Source: Orychophragmus violaceus (Eukaryota; Streptophyta; Magnoliopsida; Brassicales; Brassicaceae). From it: 64,000 nt of DNA. Numbering within the stretch: the stretch's first letter is position 1; each line of letters begins with the position of its first letter. The translations under genes were made by a program, and so were the position numbers. Below the pieces are notes generated by a model. The model was not told where the DNA came from, did not search any database, and was given only the letters and a program-made list of their open reading frames with translations. Location of the stretch: contig CM058232.1 in NCBI GenBank assembly GCA_030180135.1, positions 78,349,001-78,413,000 on the forward strand, written 5' to 3'. This document shows positions 43,651 to 53,846 of this stretch, piece by piece.

Positions 43651-44194
43651 CTAAATTCGCTTAATACTTCCTCTCTCATTGATCAATTGAAGCTCCCAAA
43701 ATCGGAAGCGGTCAACTATGTCAAATTTCTCACGGATGAATCTGACCCATGTGAATCTTGTAAAATTATCCACCAGTACAAAGACATACTTCTTTTCAGT
43801 TAGTCTTTTAACCCGCAATTGTTCGATAAATTCTATGTGCACCAGATCCAGTGCTGATTTAGACTGAATTTCAGATACTTTCTTGTGATGAACTTTCAAC
43901 CCGATGCTTTTGTTACATGGTTTGCAGACCATTTTGTCACGTCCGTTGATCTGAGGTACTCCATGAAAAATCTCTTTGTTGAAAAGGATCGTTAGATTTC
44001 AGACATTCATATTTCCCAACCGTTGAAGCCATAAATTCATCTCTTGTACTGAGGCACTTCATTGTTTCTTTCCACATGTAGCATTTTTTACCTGACTTGA
44101 TTCCTCGTAACACAACCTCTACTTGTTCATGTATTGCTTTGGAATCGGTGCTTGTGAAGAAAACTGTTAGACCTTCGTCGCATCGCTGACTCAC
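43651..44194 (-). pseudogene. Copia GAG-pre-integrase and integrase remnant
   Basis: 43937-44194 resembles the GAG-pre-integrase region; 43651-43932 continues with the integrase start (VCKPCNKSIGLKVHHKKVSE, LDLVHIEF, KYVFVLVDNFTRFTWVRFIR). The usual first Asp of the catalytic triad (HxD) is Glu here (LVHIEF). Broken downstream. Confidence 0.82.
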
Positions 44195-44230
44195 GTTGGT
44201 GAGATTCTACTTGAGTCCCTGCACCAAATA

Positions 44231-47065
44231 CCACTACAAGAAAACAGGGTTTTAGCGACTGCGTAAATAGTCGCAATTTAGTCGCAAAATATAATTTTAC
44301 GATTCAGTAGCGACTAAAGTAGTTAGTCGCTAATTTGTCGTCGCTAATTTTATTAGTCGCTAAATTGCGACTATTTAGCGATTATATATATTTTGTTATA
44401 ATTAGTCTTTACTGAGTCGCTAAATTTAGCAACTAATGAACGACTAATTTGCGACTGATATTGGTTATTTTAGCGACTAACAATAATAATAAAAATAATA
44501 TTAATTTTATATATACTAATTTTATTATTTATGTTAATTAAACAAATTTAAAATAAAATAAAAATCAATTCTTGATAAAATATTAAATTAGGTAAACAAT
44601 AAAAATTAGATTAAAATATTGAAATATATGTATTAATTAATTAGAAAGAATAGTGTTACCAATACAATTTGTTAAAGCAAACCAAAACAAAACCAAAACG
44701 TAAATTCATCTTAAACCAAATTGGTTCAATACAAACCAAAACAAACAAAAAACCCTAATCTAATTTACTGAACATTCTACTCATGACAAACCATTGCCGT
44801 CTCTAATTGGCTCCGGTAACGAGGGCACTTTCACCACCACCGTCTTCGCCTTCACTACCACCGCCTTCATCTTCACCACCACCGTCTCGTCTTCTCTCTC
44901 TCACCACCTGAACTCACGACGAGCTGCCAACACCATTTCCTCATATCTCTCACCTTGGCCGGATCAAATAGAAAAGCCTTCGCCCGGATCTTCGATAGTC
45001 TCGCCGGACCTTCGCCCGGATCTTGGAGAAGAGCTCTCGTAGAGATTGCTCGTCTTCTTATTCTACGGCGTCCGTACCGGCGAGATGTGGTTGTTTGAGG
45101 TGGAGTTGAGGCAAGATCTACTGATCTAGTGAATCAAATCAGGGGCATCGAGAACCCAAGATTCAAGTTCTAGAACCCAAAAAACAGTAAGAGAATCGAT
45201 TAATATGAGTGAGTTAGAGTGAAGAGAATGATTTTGATACAAAAGAATGAAGAAGAAAGTGGTTTAGATGGGAGGCTGTTCGTGATTTTGATACAAAAAA
45301 ATGAAGAAGAAAGTGTATCTTATACAGAAAAAAAAATGAAGTGTGAAGGAGGCTGTTCGTGAATTGAGATGGTATACTTGTTAATTAATTAGGTCAAATA
45401 AGATCAATGGTCAAGATTAAATTGTGACAGATCTAATGGTTATAAATGTAATCCCTGTGTCAGCTTAAAATCAATCTGAACCGTTAATACATTTTAATCA
45501 ACGGTCCAAAATGGTGATCCATGTCATTGACTTCTGACCAATAGAAATATTTTAAAGTATAATTAATATATTATAATATTTAAAATTTTAAACGTAAGAG
45601 ATTAAATTTTTAAAAATGTTATATTTTATAAATGATTTTAAAATCATAAAATAAGTATATATAACTAAAAATTATTAAATTGATTTTAATTTTCTTGACA
45701 TTATTAATTAAATTTCGTTTTAAAATATATAATTTATTTGGAATTGTATTTTTGATATGTTATAGTATTTCAAATATTAGTAAATTTGAGTAAATTTGAA
45801 TATTAATTTAGATATGTTATAGTATTTAAAATTTTATTAATTAGAGTTTTTGGTTGTTTAGGATTTAGGGTTTTATGACTATGGTTTATGATATATGGTT
45901 TAAGGGGATGTATTTAGGACTTGAAGTTAATGTTTGAAAATAATACTTTTGGAAATTATTTTTATAAGTATTTGTATTTAAAATCTTATTAGTTAGAGTG
46001 TTGGTTATACTTTAGAGTTTTAGGGTTTGTTTAGGGCTTGAAGTTAATGTTTGAAAATAATACTTTTGGAAAATATTTTTCTCTTATAAGTGTTGAATAT
46101 TAGTTTTGTATAAATATTGGTATTTAAAATCTTATTAGTTAGAGTGTTGGTTATACTTTAGAGTTTTAGGGTTTGTTTAGGGTTTGAAGTTAATGTTTGA
46201 AAATAATATTTTTGAAAAATATTTTTCTTTTATAAGTGTTGAATATTAGTTTTGTATAAGTATTGGTATTTAAAATCTTATTAGTGAGAGTGTTGGTTAC
46301 ACTTTAGAGTTTTAGGATTTGTTTAGAGTTTCAAGTTAATGTTTGAAAATAATATTTTTGAAAAATATTTTTCTTTTATAAGTGTTGAATATTAGTTTTG
46401 TATAAGTATTGGTATTTAAAATCTTATTAGTTAGAGTGTTGGTTGTACTTTAGAGTTTCAGGGGTTTGTTTAGGGTTTAGGGCTTATGGTTTAGGGTTTC
46501 ATATATTAGTTTTATGTATTAGTCTTAATTTTGGATATATATTATATTTGTAATTTGGTTTTATAGTTTATGATTAAGAGTTTTAGGCTAAAGTTTGATT
46601 ATGGTTTAGAGTATAGGGTTTAAAGGGTCATATTTAAGGTTTTAAGGTAATTAAAGTTTGAAAATAGTAGACTTGTGAATAAAAATTCGTTTTATAAGTT
46701 TTGAACATAATTTTAGATATATTATAGTATTTGGAGTTTTAGTTATTAGATTTTTGATTATAGTTTAAGGAAATTTGTATATATCGAAATTTTTGCGATG
46801 ATTTTGCGACTGATTCGAAAAATTAGTTACAAATTAGGTACACCCGGTTCAGAACATTAAAAACGTGTTCTTATACCGACTTTTTGCGACTAAAAAATAC
46901 GGTTTAGCGACCCACCAAATTTAGTCGCTATATAGTCGCTAAATAGCGACTAAAGAGCGACCCTTCCCTATTAGTCGCAAAATCAGTCGCTAAATAGTCT
47001 CTAAATTTAGCGACTATAAATTCAGTCGCAACTTAGAGTCGCAAAAAGCATATTTTCTTGTAGTG
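44231..47065. mobile_element. CACTA element, non-autonomous, with TAGCGACTA subterminal repeats
   Basis: Ends CACTACAAGAAAACAGGG and, inverted, CACTACAAGAAAATATGC; 3-bp target duplication TAC (44228-44230, 47066-47068). About 250 bp at each end are dense in TTAGTCGCTAA / GCGACTA motifs on both strands. The interior has a coding-like patch (44794-45042, no ATG start, unrecognised), AT-rich DNA and a 146-bp tandem repeat. No transposase. Inserted in the old copia between protease and GAG-pre-integrase. Confidence 0.92.
45840..46500. repeat. 146-bp tandem repeat in the CACTA interior
   Basis: The block CTTATTAGTTAGAGTGTTGG recurs at 45985, 46131, 46277 (one base changed) and 46423, exactly 146 bp apart, with a more diverged copy near 45831. 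Units contain TTTAGGGTTT-like and AATATTTTTC segments. Confidence 0.85.
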
Positions 47066-47599
47066 TACACATTCATTATTTTGGCTAGATCACTTTCATA
47101 TGTTTGTCTTTTACCTTTAATGATGTCATGTCCTCCATCTCCAAACGTTACTTTCCTTCCTCTAATTGCTTTGACACTTATTTATAGTTCTCATCATGTG
47201 TCTTGAAAAACCGTTGTCGAAGTACCAAGGGATTGTGTCATCCTATTTATCAGATACAAAGGCCATGTTGCACTTAAATCTGAGACATGTTGTTTTGCAT
47301 GTCGTTGTCATTGTATTAGTCTGATGTAGATCATATGTTTTCACCCATATTTTCTTTCTGGGTCCATTCAAAAAACAATTTACAAACGGTTTCAGCTAGT
47401 TGACTCATCTCCAAAACTTTTCGCAGTAGACCATGATGTGCTCACGATTCCTACAAAAGCCAACATCCATTCTTTTGCATGGAGCTACTTTCTGGTTGTT
47501 TGGGTTCTTGTCTTGCAAGTCCTGTTGAAACAAACTTGATCCCCACAGATTCTCATGCATCATGCCTTCCTTCCATTGTATATAAGACCTATGTGTGTC

Positions 47600-48250
47600 T
47601 GCTCAATTCTTTAATAGCTCAGAATTTTATGGAGCTGTTTTGTACCAATAAACATGTGAATCTTCTTGTGATGATGCGTCAGTTTTGCTTGAAGTCGTGC
47701 TGGCACTTCTCTTTCAGCTACCAGCTCATGTTCTAGTTGATAATTCATTTTCTCCTTTATCATGGTTAGACTATCATGACTGATTTTATTTTCAGTCATT
47801 ATCTCCAGCTTCATCGATTCAATGATTTTATTAAGGTGTTGTTTTTCTTTGGTCAGTTCTAAGTTTTCCTTTCAAATCATGACAAGAGCATCACTAACTT
47901 CCTTGTAGCTTTCATTTAGGTCAACTTCTTGTTCTAATTCAGAGTATGTTACCTCTTCTCCTTACTTAAACTCATTGATTCCAACAAACGAACCAAAATT
48001 GTTCAGGTCTTCCTCACTTTCATCACTTTCTTCATCGGTGTCTTCTTCAGCAAGTAAATATTTTTGTTTTCTTCGATTTTGATCACTAACACATTCTAGT
48101 TGTGTATGTACCACACCTTGATATTCAAAGCATTTGATCTCCTTTATTTTTACCGTAGGACATTAGGATTAATAGTTACCAAAACTCGTGCAATCATGAC
48201 ACTGGATTTCAGTACCCATAGACATCTTTTCTCATTCAGATTGCTTTTTG
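47600..48250 (-). pseudogene. Copia Gag C-terminal remnant
   Basis: The minus strand shows a damaged zinc knuckle (CFEYQGVVHTQLEC, second Cys changed to Tyr), an acidic EEDTDEESDESEEDLNNFGS stretch and a coiled-coil region (47814-47611, MKLEIMTENKISHDSLTMIK onwards). The same domain order as the intact Gag at 13253-15094 suggests a related copia lineage. Confidence 0.7.
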
Positions 48251-48310
48251 GTGGTATTGGATCTCTTTTGTAATTTTCACTGTCTTTGTTCGACTCTTCA
48301 TATATGTTAG

Positions 48311-49071
48311 TTTAAAGTTTACTATTTCATAACATATGAAAAGTGAATGGAAAATATATAAAAAATCGTAAACGATATTAGATAACTTATGAACAATAAA
48401 ATAAGATTAAGAACGTTTTTATGTCAAAAAGGTAAAACTAAATCAATAAGTTATGGAGGATATAATACAATAAATATTTAGTTTTTTTCTATGGGAAATG
48501 AAAGTGTTATATTCTTAATTGGTTATTGTTTATTTTAAACTTTTTTTTATTACAAATATTAAACTTAAATTATCAATAGCGTTGTGGTTTCTTTTTCAGT
48601 TTTATAGACTAAATGAAAAGATAGTTAATATTTTGTATTTATTTTACCATATTACTTTAGCATAATTCTTTAAATTTTTCTACACTTATCAATACAAAAA
48701 TAAAATTTACATTATTAATAATTTCTCGGTTTTTTCAAAGGTTTATCTACTAGAAAAGATAATTAAGATTTGTTTGTTTCTTTTGTATTTTTAAATTTTA
48801 TTTTGGTCAAAATATTTTTCAGTTTAATTATTTTCCTTGTCCTAATTTTTTTAAATACATGTCTAAATCTAATTGGTATATGATTTTTAAACATGTCAAT
48901 CTAATCGATATATTTGACACATATCACTTTAACTGACAGTTTTGAAACATCAAGCTATCTAATAAGATTGTGAATTATAGTTGAAGAAAAGCCTAGTACA
49001 TTGCCCCACTAAAAGAAAAAGTAATATATTTTGGTACAATCGATTATGGGAACTGTGAGAGCTAACCAAAA
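48311..49071. other. AT-rich spacer, no gene seen
   Basis: Low-complexity A/T sequence with no supported feature. Confidence 0.5.
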
Positions 49072-49386
49072 TTAATTGAAAAGTTTAAAATAGTTAAGAA
49101 CCATGAAATTACTCCAATGCTCGAAAACCTCCGCCTCGTAGGTCTTGCTATCTCCGCCGTCTCCTTCACTGGCGTTAATCACTAGCCGGAAATTAGTGCC
49201 TGCTAACGTTTGGAATTCTCCAGAAACAGCCATCTGAAACTTGAGTTCCAAGTTGTTTTGTTTGTTGTGCTCGGCAATGGCAAACTTGGCGATGACATCA
49301 ATGGAAGGATCTTTAATGTCTTCAATGGGAAACCAACCACCATACAGCTCTTCAGAAGAGCTTGACAGGTCTTCCGGATCTTCCAT
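49072..49386 (-). CDS. Phytocystatin-like cysteine protease inhibitor, 104 aa
   Basis: Single intact exon from ATG 49386 to TAA 49072. Cystatin hallmarks: N-terminal Gly pair G16-G17 (YGGWFPIEDI), the plant-specific LARFAV-type helix at residues 31-41 (VIAKFAIAEHN), the inhibitory loop QTLAG at 59-63 (QxVxG) and W91 of the second hairpin, although the usual Pro before it is missing. Cystatins block papain-like proteases. Related GGW-type plant cystatins normally carry a signal peptide; here the N-terminus is a short acidic MEDPEDLSSSSEE stretch, so a cytosolic product or a truncated gene is possible. Surroundings are gene-poor, and expression is unproven. Confidence 0.72.
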   Translation of the reverse strand: MEDPEDLSSSSEELYGGWFPIEDIKDPSIDVIAKFAIAEHNKQNNLELKFQMAVSGEFQTLAGTNFRLVINASEGDGGDSKTYEAEVFEHWSNFMVLNYFKLFN

Positions 49387-49680
49387 TCCCTTACTTTCTT
49401 TATTTATTTATATATGTACAAAGGATTCAAGTAAATCGGACGGTTTAACAAAATAAGATTTGATTCAAACCCCACTAAACAAAGATATAATAGTAGTAAT
49501 TTCCTTTGATGATTTGAAAAATAAATTGTATTTATTTATAGGAGAATACCTTAGAAGTTAGAACAGTTGTGATTCTTAGTTTCCAAAGATTTGTTTACTA
49601 CACAATGAAGGAATGCCCCCGGACAAGTGTTTTATAGGTGAACTAATCGATGCACATATGTATATGTATGCCCGGTTTTA
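49387..49680. other. Upstream region of the cystatin-like gene
   Basis: Contains a TATATAAATAAATAAA stretch on the minus strand at about 49418-49403, only about 20 bp before the ATG, so its role as a TATA box is doubtful. No other gene is seen. Confidence 0.35.
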
Positions 49681-49689
49681 AATTTATAT

Positions 49690-50340
49690 CTTGTTATGGA
49701 AATAACTACAAATATGTATAATAATGATTTCTAAGTAAAATGGTTATATCATATAATATAAAATCTTTCATTCATTACTGTTTATTTAAAATTTTATGGA
49801 TACAAATCTGTATAGTAATCATTCCCAAATAGTATAGTATTTCATATGTAAAATAATAATTTGTACATAATAATGATTTTGTGACAAAAAAGTACATAAT
49901 AATGATTATACAAATCCTAGCTACATAGTAATTTCATCTAATTTTGTTATATAAATAAATAAAAATGTATATAGTACTTTTATATGTGTTAAAATATTTC
50001 CTACATTGTAATGTTTATATAATTCCTACATAGTATTTTTATGTATATGTGATTTGTTAAGGAAAGAAATACAAATTTGTATAGAAAGTTCATGTATATA
50101 TAAAATCTTCCTACATAGTAATGAATTTATCATTATTTTCTTATTACTTTGTTATGAAAATAAATACATATGTGAAGGGTAATGATTCCTAAATAGTATG
50201 GTAATTTTATTTAAAATATTTCCTACATAGTAAAGATTATATACATTATTCCTATGTACTTATAACAAACATATATTTGTTATGGGGTTAAATACAAATC
50301 TGTATATTCCAAATAATATTGTAATTTTTAACAATGTTTA
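49690..50340. repeat. Degenerate AT-rich repeat family
   Basis: A block of the form TTATGGAATAAATACAAATCTGT (approximate consensus) followed by TAATGATTCC and AAATAGTATGGTAATTT recurs near 49694, 49793, 50055, 50151 and 50279. TTTCCTACATAGTAATG-type blocks lie between. Spacing is irregular (about 95-130 bp or multiples), indicating an old tandem repeat. Confidence 0.55.
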
Positions 50341-52763
50341 AGGACATTAAGTATTAGTCACATGTTTTGAGAAGAATGATTAAATGGAGTGTCATGGAAT
50401 AATCTACGTATGGTGTATTTTGTTTATGTTGATACTTATTATACAGAAAAAACAGAAAAATGACCATGTTTGAACATTTTATTTCCTCATCTTCTCCATT
50501 ACTCTACATTATATTGCATCATCTTATCTATTTTTCTTAGTGGTCAGGAGTTATGGGTTTGAATGGTACGATATTACAATTAGCGTGTTAAATATATAAA
50601 TAAAAACTATAGAATATGATTAATCTACTAAAGATCACTTTTCATTTTATTCAAAGAAAAAATTATTCAGTTTGGCCTGTTAACAATTTTTCAGTTATTT
50701 TGTTACTTTACTATTCATTTGACATACTACTCAAGTTAAGTGTTGGAATTCGATTTCAACAAAATATTTTTATACTATTTTTCGATGAATATGGTCTTTG
50801 GAATGAACTTATATTGAGCATGATGTAATCGTTGCCGTGAGCACTATAAGGTACTGTTTTCACTAGTTAAAATTGCGGTTGTTTTAAATAAAAAATGGAT
50901 GTCCAAAATGGATGACTTTAAAATTTTATAAGTCTCAGAATTTTGCTAAGTGTAAACAAAGTTCAAATACCCCACATTTGATGTTAGAGGTGGAATTATT
51001 CTTGTACATATAGTGGAGAAACTATAACAAAGTTCAAAACCTTAGACACACTTTGGTGTATTGTAAAGAGGCGGTACTCAAATTAGATTTAGGCTTTAGG
51101 TTTCAGGATTTGGCATATGGGCAAAAGATTATTATTTTGGGATAAATTCTTTTTGAATTTTACTGTTAAAAAAGTCAACAATAAAATCTCTCCATATTGG
51201 TATTAGTATGGTGGCAATTAAGTAGTGTAACATACAAAACTTAATAATTATTATCTTATAATTATTCTAAAATTTACACTGAAGTATTTTATACGAATCA
51301 TGGGAGAATTAGGGGGTAGATTCTCTAAAGTCAAGCGATGAAATGAAGGATTTAGTTAGTCAAATTGGGTTTGTATTGATTGAATGAATACGGTTACAAT
51401 GATATTGAAGAGAGACATGTTTACAAGATTTTGAAGAGCGATTTAGTACTGAAAGAGGTTAAAAATCGGATCCCTAGAGCCTTCTTACCTGTCACCATAC
51501 TAATAAGTCTCTGCACAATCTCAGTGAGAGTTGAAGTGCCTAAGACGTGTCTTCATGAGCTTCTCGTGTTGTACTCTAACTACAGCCTCTAACTAGTACA
51601 CGAACAAAGCCAAGTGGCACGACTTCTTGCATCAGTGATGAAACAGAGCAATCACGGGAAGCACCTGAGCTGGAGTTAAGTGGTGTTTTCAGCTTCGGTT
51701 GACCTCTGATGCCTCTTTCTTAACAGTCTTTGCCTCTTCTTTTTTAATGAAAGCCTCTCCAACTTGTGAATCCTTCTTATATAAGATCGATGCTATTGGT
51801 TGTTCTCCAGTGTAAATGCTCGGCTTGTGAGAGGATCTGAGATGATTCGTGGAAAGATGAGCAATTAAATCATATTTTTTTGAATTTTGGCCAACTCTAT
51901 CACTTGTATATACACCATCTTTCCAAAATTCAAAGTGAAATCTTGTAAATCAGTCTGTCTCTTTCTGCTGAGATGTGGTTCTTATGCGTTGATGGAACCC
52001 ATTTTTAGGCAGCCATAAACCCAAAGCTGCAAATCGATCTTCACAGTATGTCTGTTTGTACACATAGATCTTTGTAGTAGACTCATAGCCGTATCCAGGA
52101 TCTTAATTCTTTCCATTTCTTTCCGTCGGAGGCTGAATTCTAGATTTTTTCCTTTTCTGGTATCAACAACTTCTTACTTCTTTCCTACCCAATTGAGTTT
52201 AACAGGCCACTTCCCCTTCGGGGATTTCTCCTTTGTCACCTTAAATCGTAGTTTCATCTGTGATTTCTTCCTTGTTTACTTCAACCTTGGCTCTGTTAGT
52301 GGCTACTCATCTCCTTCTCATTCATAGATAACCATGGCGAGAGGGTTATCTTCAGTTTCTGGCCAACTCAGTAAGAGCCACTTCTTCAGTTGCATGTGTC
52401 TCGGGAGATGCACATTCAACATATCCCTCAAATTACACCATAGTTGTGGACCTGAATATCTTTGAGCTGGATCATGATTGCTCTAGTTTCTATCTCTTTC
52501 GCTTCTTTCTGGGTTTTGCTAAGGTTTGAGAGGAAGATTTGAATCTTCCTTTTGCCGTGAATAAATACTCTACCATTCTAAAATTTCTGTTTTTTTTTTT
52601 TTTTGTCTTTTAGTGTCAGATTTGAATTATAATCAAACCGATCTTGAGATTTCAGATTGATAGGAATTTAAACTTGTAAAGATAAATCAAACATCACCAA
52701 AATATAATCGATACTTTCATGTGTCAGTATTAATTGTACATACTTGATGATTTCATGAGCTGC
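50341..52763. other. Long stretch without a recognisable gene
   Basis: AT-rich to about 51350. From 51370 the sequence is less AT-rich and looks like an old repeat or gene relic: a GATTGAATGAATACGG start similar to the poly(A)-side of minus-strand LTRs, then frames with no recognised domain. 51942-52025 is repeated at 61468-61551. Nothing more specific is supported. Confidence 0.4.
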
Positions 52764-53313
52764 TGTAAGATCTCAACTCGGTCTATCCAAAGATAGAAAG
52801 AGTTTTAGGGTTTGTAAATTAGGGATTCTAAAAGAAGAATTTAGGAACGCGGTGAGATTTGGGAATTTAGGGTTTAAAGCCGGTATTTCCGTGGTGGAAG
52901 CCGGTAAAGAATGTTATGAAAGTCGCCGGAGAGAATTTTAGGTTAAAGTCGCTCTAAAAGTCTCTCAAGCCGAAAAGTAATAAGAAAAGCGTATCCTTTA
53001 TTGAATGACGAACTCGCCTTTTATAAGATTACAAAGTCGGTTAAAAAGGAAAACAGATAAACATAGAAATATTCCTAATATCCCGATATTCCCGGGATAA
53101 GGAATATTTCTTTTTATTATCACGTCGCCATGCGCCGCCTTAACCCTTTTTCTTGATTTAGCGCCTTCCAAAACCCTAATGTAAGCCGGCTACCCTAAGT
53201 CCGGTTTTAACTTAAGTATTTACCGTCTTGGGCTTTTTACCGTCTTTCCATTCTGGGCCGACCTATACTCATGAGTAAGCCTTTTTAGTAGAGTGCTAAT
53301 CTCGACTCTAACA
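52764..53313 (-). repeat. 3' LTR of Tat element
   Basis: 550 bp. On the plus strand it runs TGTAAGATCTCAAC...GACTCTAACA. On the minus strand it starts TGTTAGAGTCGAG right after the G-rich tract. Confidence 0.8.
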
Positions 53314-53318
53314 ATAAG

Positions 53319-53344
53319 CCCCCCCCCCCCCCCCCCCCCCCCCC
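53319..53344 (-). other. Homopolymer polypurine tract (26 G on minus strand)
   Basis: 26 consecutive C on the plus strand five bases inside the 3' LTR, in the position of the plus-strand priming tract. Confidence 0.7.
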
Positions 53345-53846
53345 AGTGTGACGACTTGAATTTAGGTCGTCATTACGAGGAGTTAACTTATGGTTTAGGA
53401 GATGAGTTTGCCGGCCCGTTTCCCTTTGGTCGACAGTCTTTGCTTTTCTTGGGCCCATTTTTCTTTTGCCCAGGCCCACAATTTCGCCGGCCCCTCTCGT
53501 TTCAGACCAGTTGTCGAATCGATTGGCCGGACCTGAACCGGCAGAGGTTTGTCGAAACCGGAACTGATTCCTTGGTTCGACTGCTCGGTTAGGTGCGAAA
53601 CACGAAGCGTTGCCTAGGTAATTATTACCTTGGGTTCTGCGCCGTCATTTTCACTATAAATATCCTTCTCTTGCTTCCCATTTCCTTATTTTTGCTCAAG
53701 TGAAGAATCTGCTCGAGGTAATTTCTCTCTCTCGGTTTATTTATTTTCCGGTCATCTTCTCCGCCGTTGCTCCGCCTCTGGTTTGATAGGTTTTTAGATC
53801 GATCTTCGTTTATTCCTTGTGTTCTTCGTTTGTTCTTCGGCGAATC

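Larger units (their letters stand above)
42051..48310 (-). mobile_element. Old minus-strand copia element, split by a CACTA insertion
   Basis: Read leftward: degenerate Gag C-terminal region (about 48250-47600), protease-like FDNGFSRHM (about 47220), CACTA insertion (47065-44231), GAG-pre-integrase (44194-43937), integrase (43932-43651), RT (42712-42440), and a QSTYAKNLLVEFKMDACKEA RT/RNase H segment (42255-42190). Stops and frameshifts occur throughout. No LTRs found; the Cassandra element abuts its left end. Confidence 0.83.

Noticed and set aside
44794..45042. Captured gene exon in the CACTA interior
   Set aside because: 82-codon frame lacks an ATG start, has Thr/Ser low-complexity repeats and no homology I recognise; insufficient support.
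51380..51592. 70-codon plus-strand ORF
   Set aside because: No homology, and the start resembles LTR-type sequence; likely a chance frame in an old repeat.
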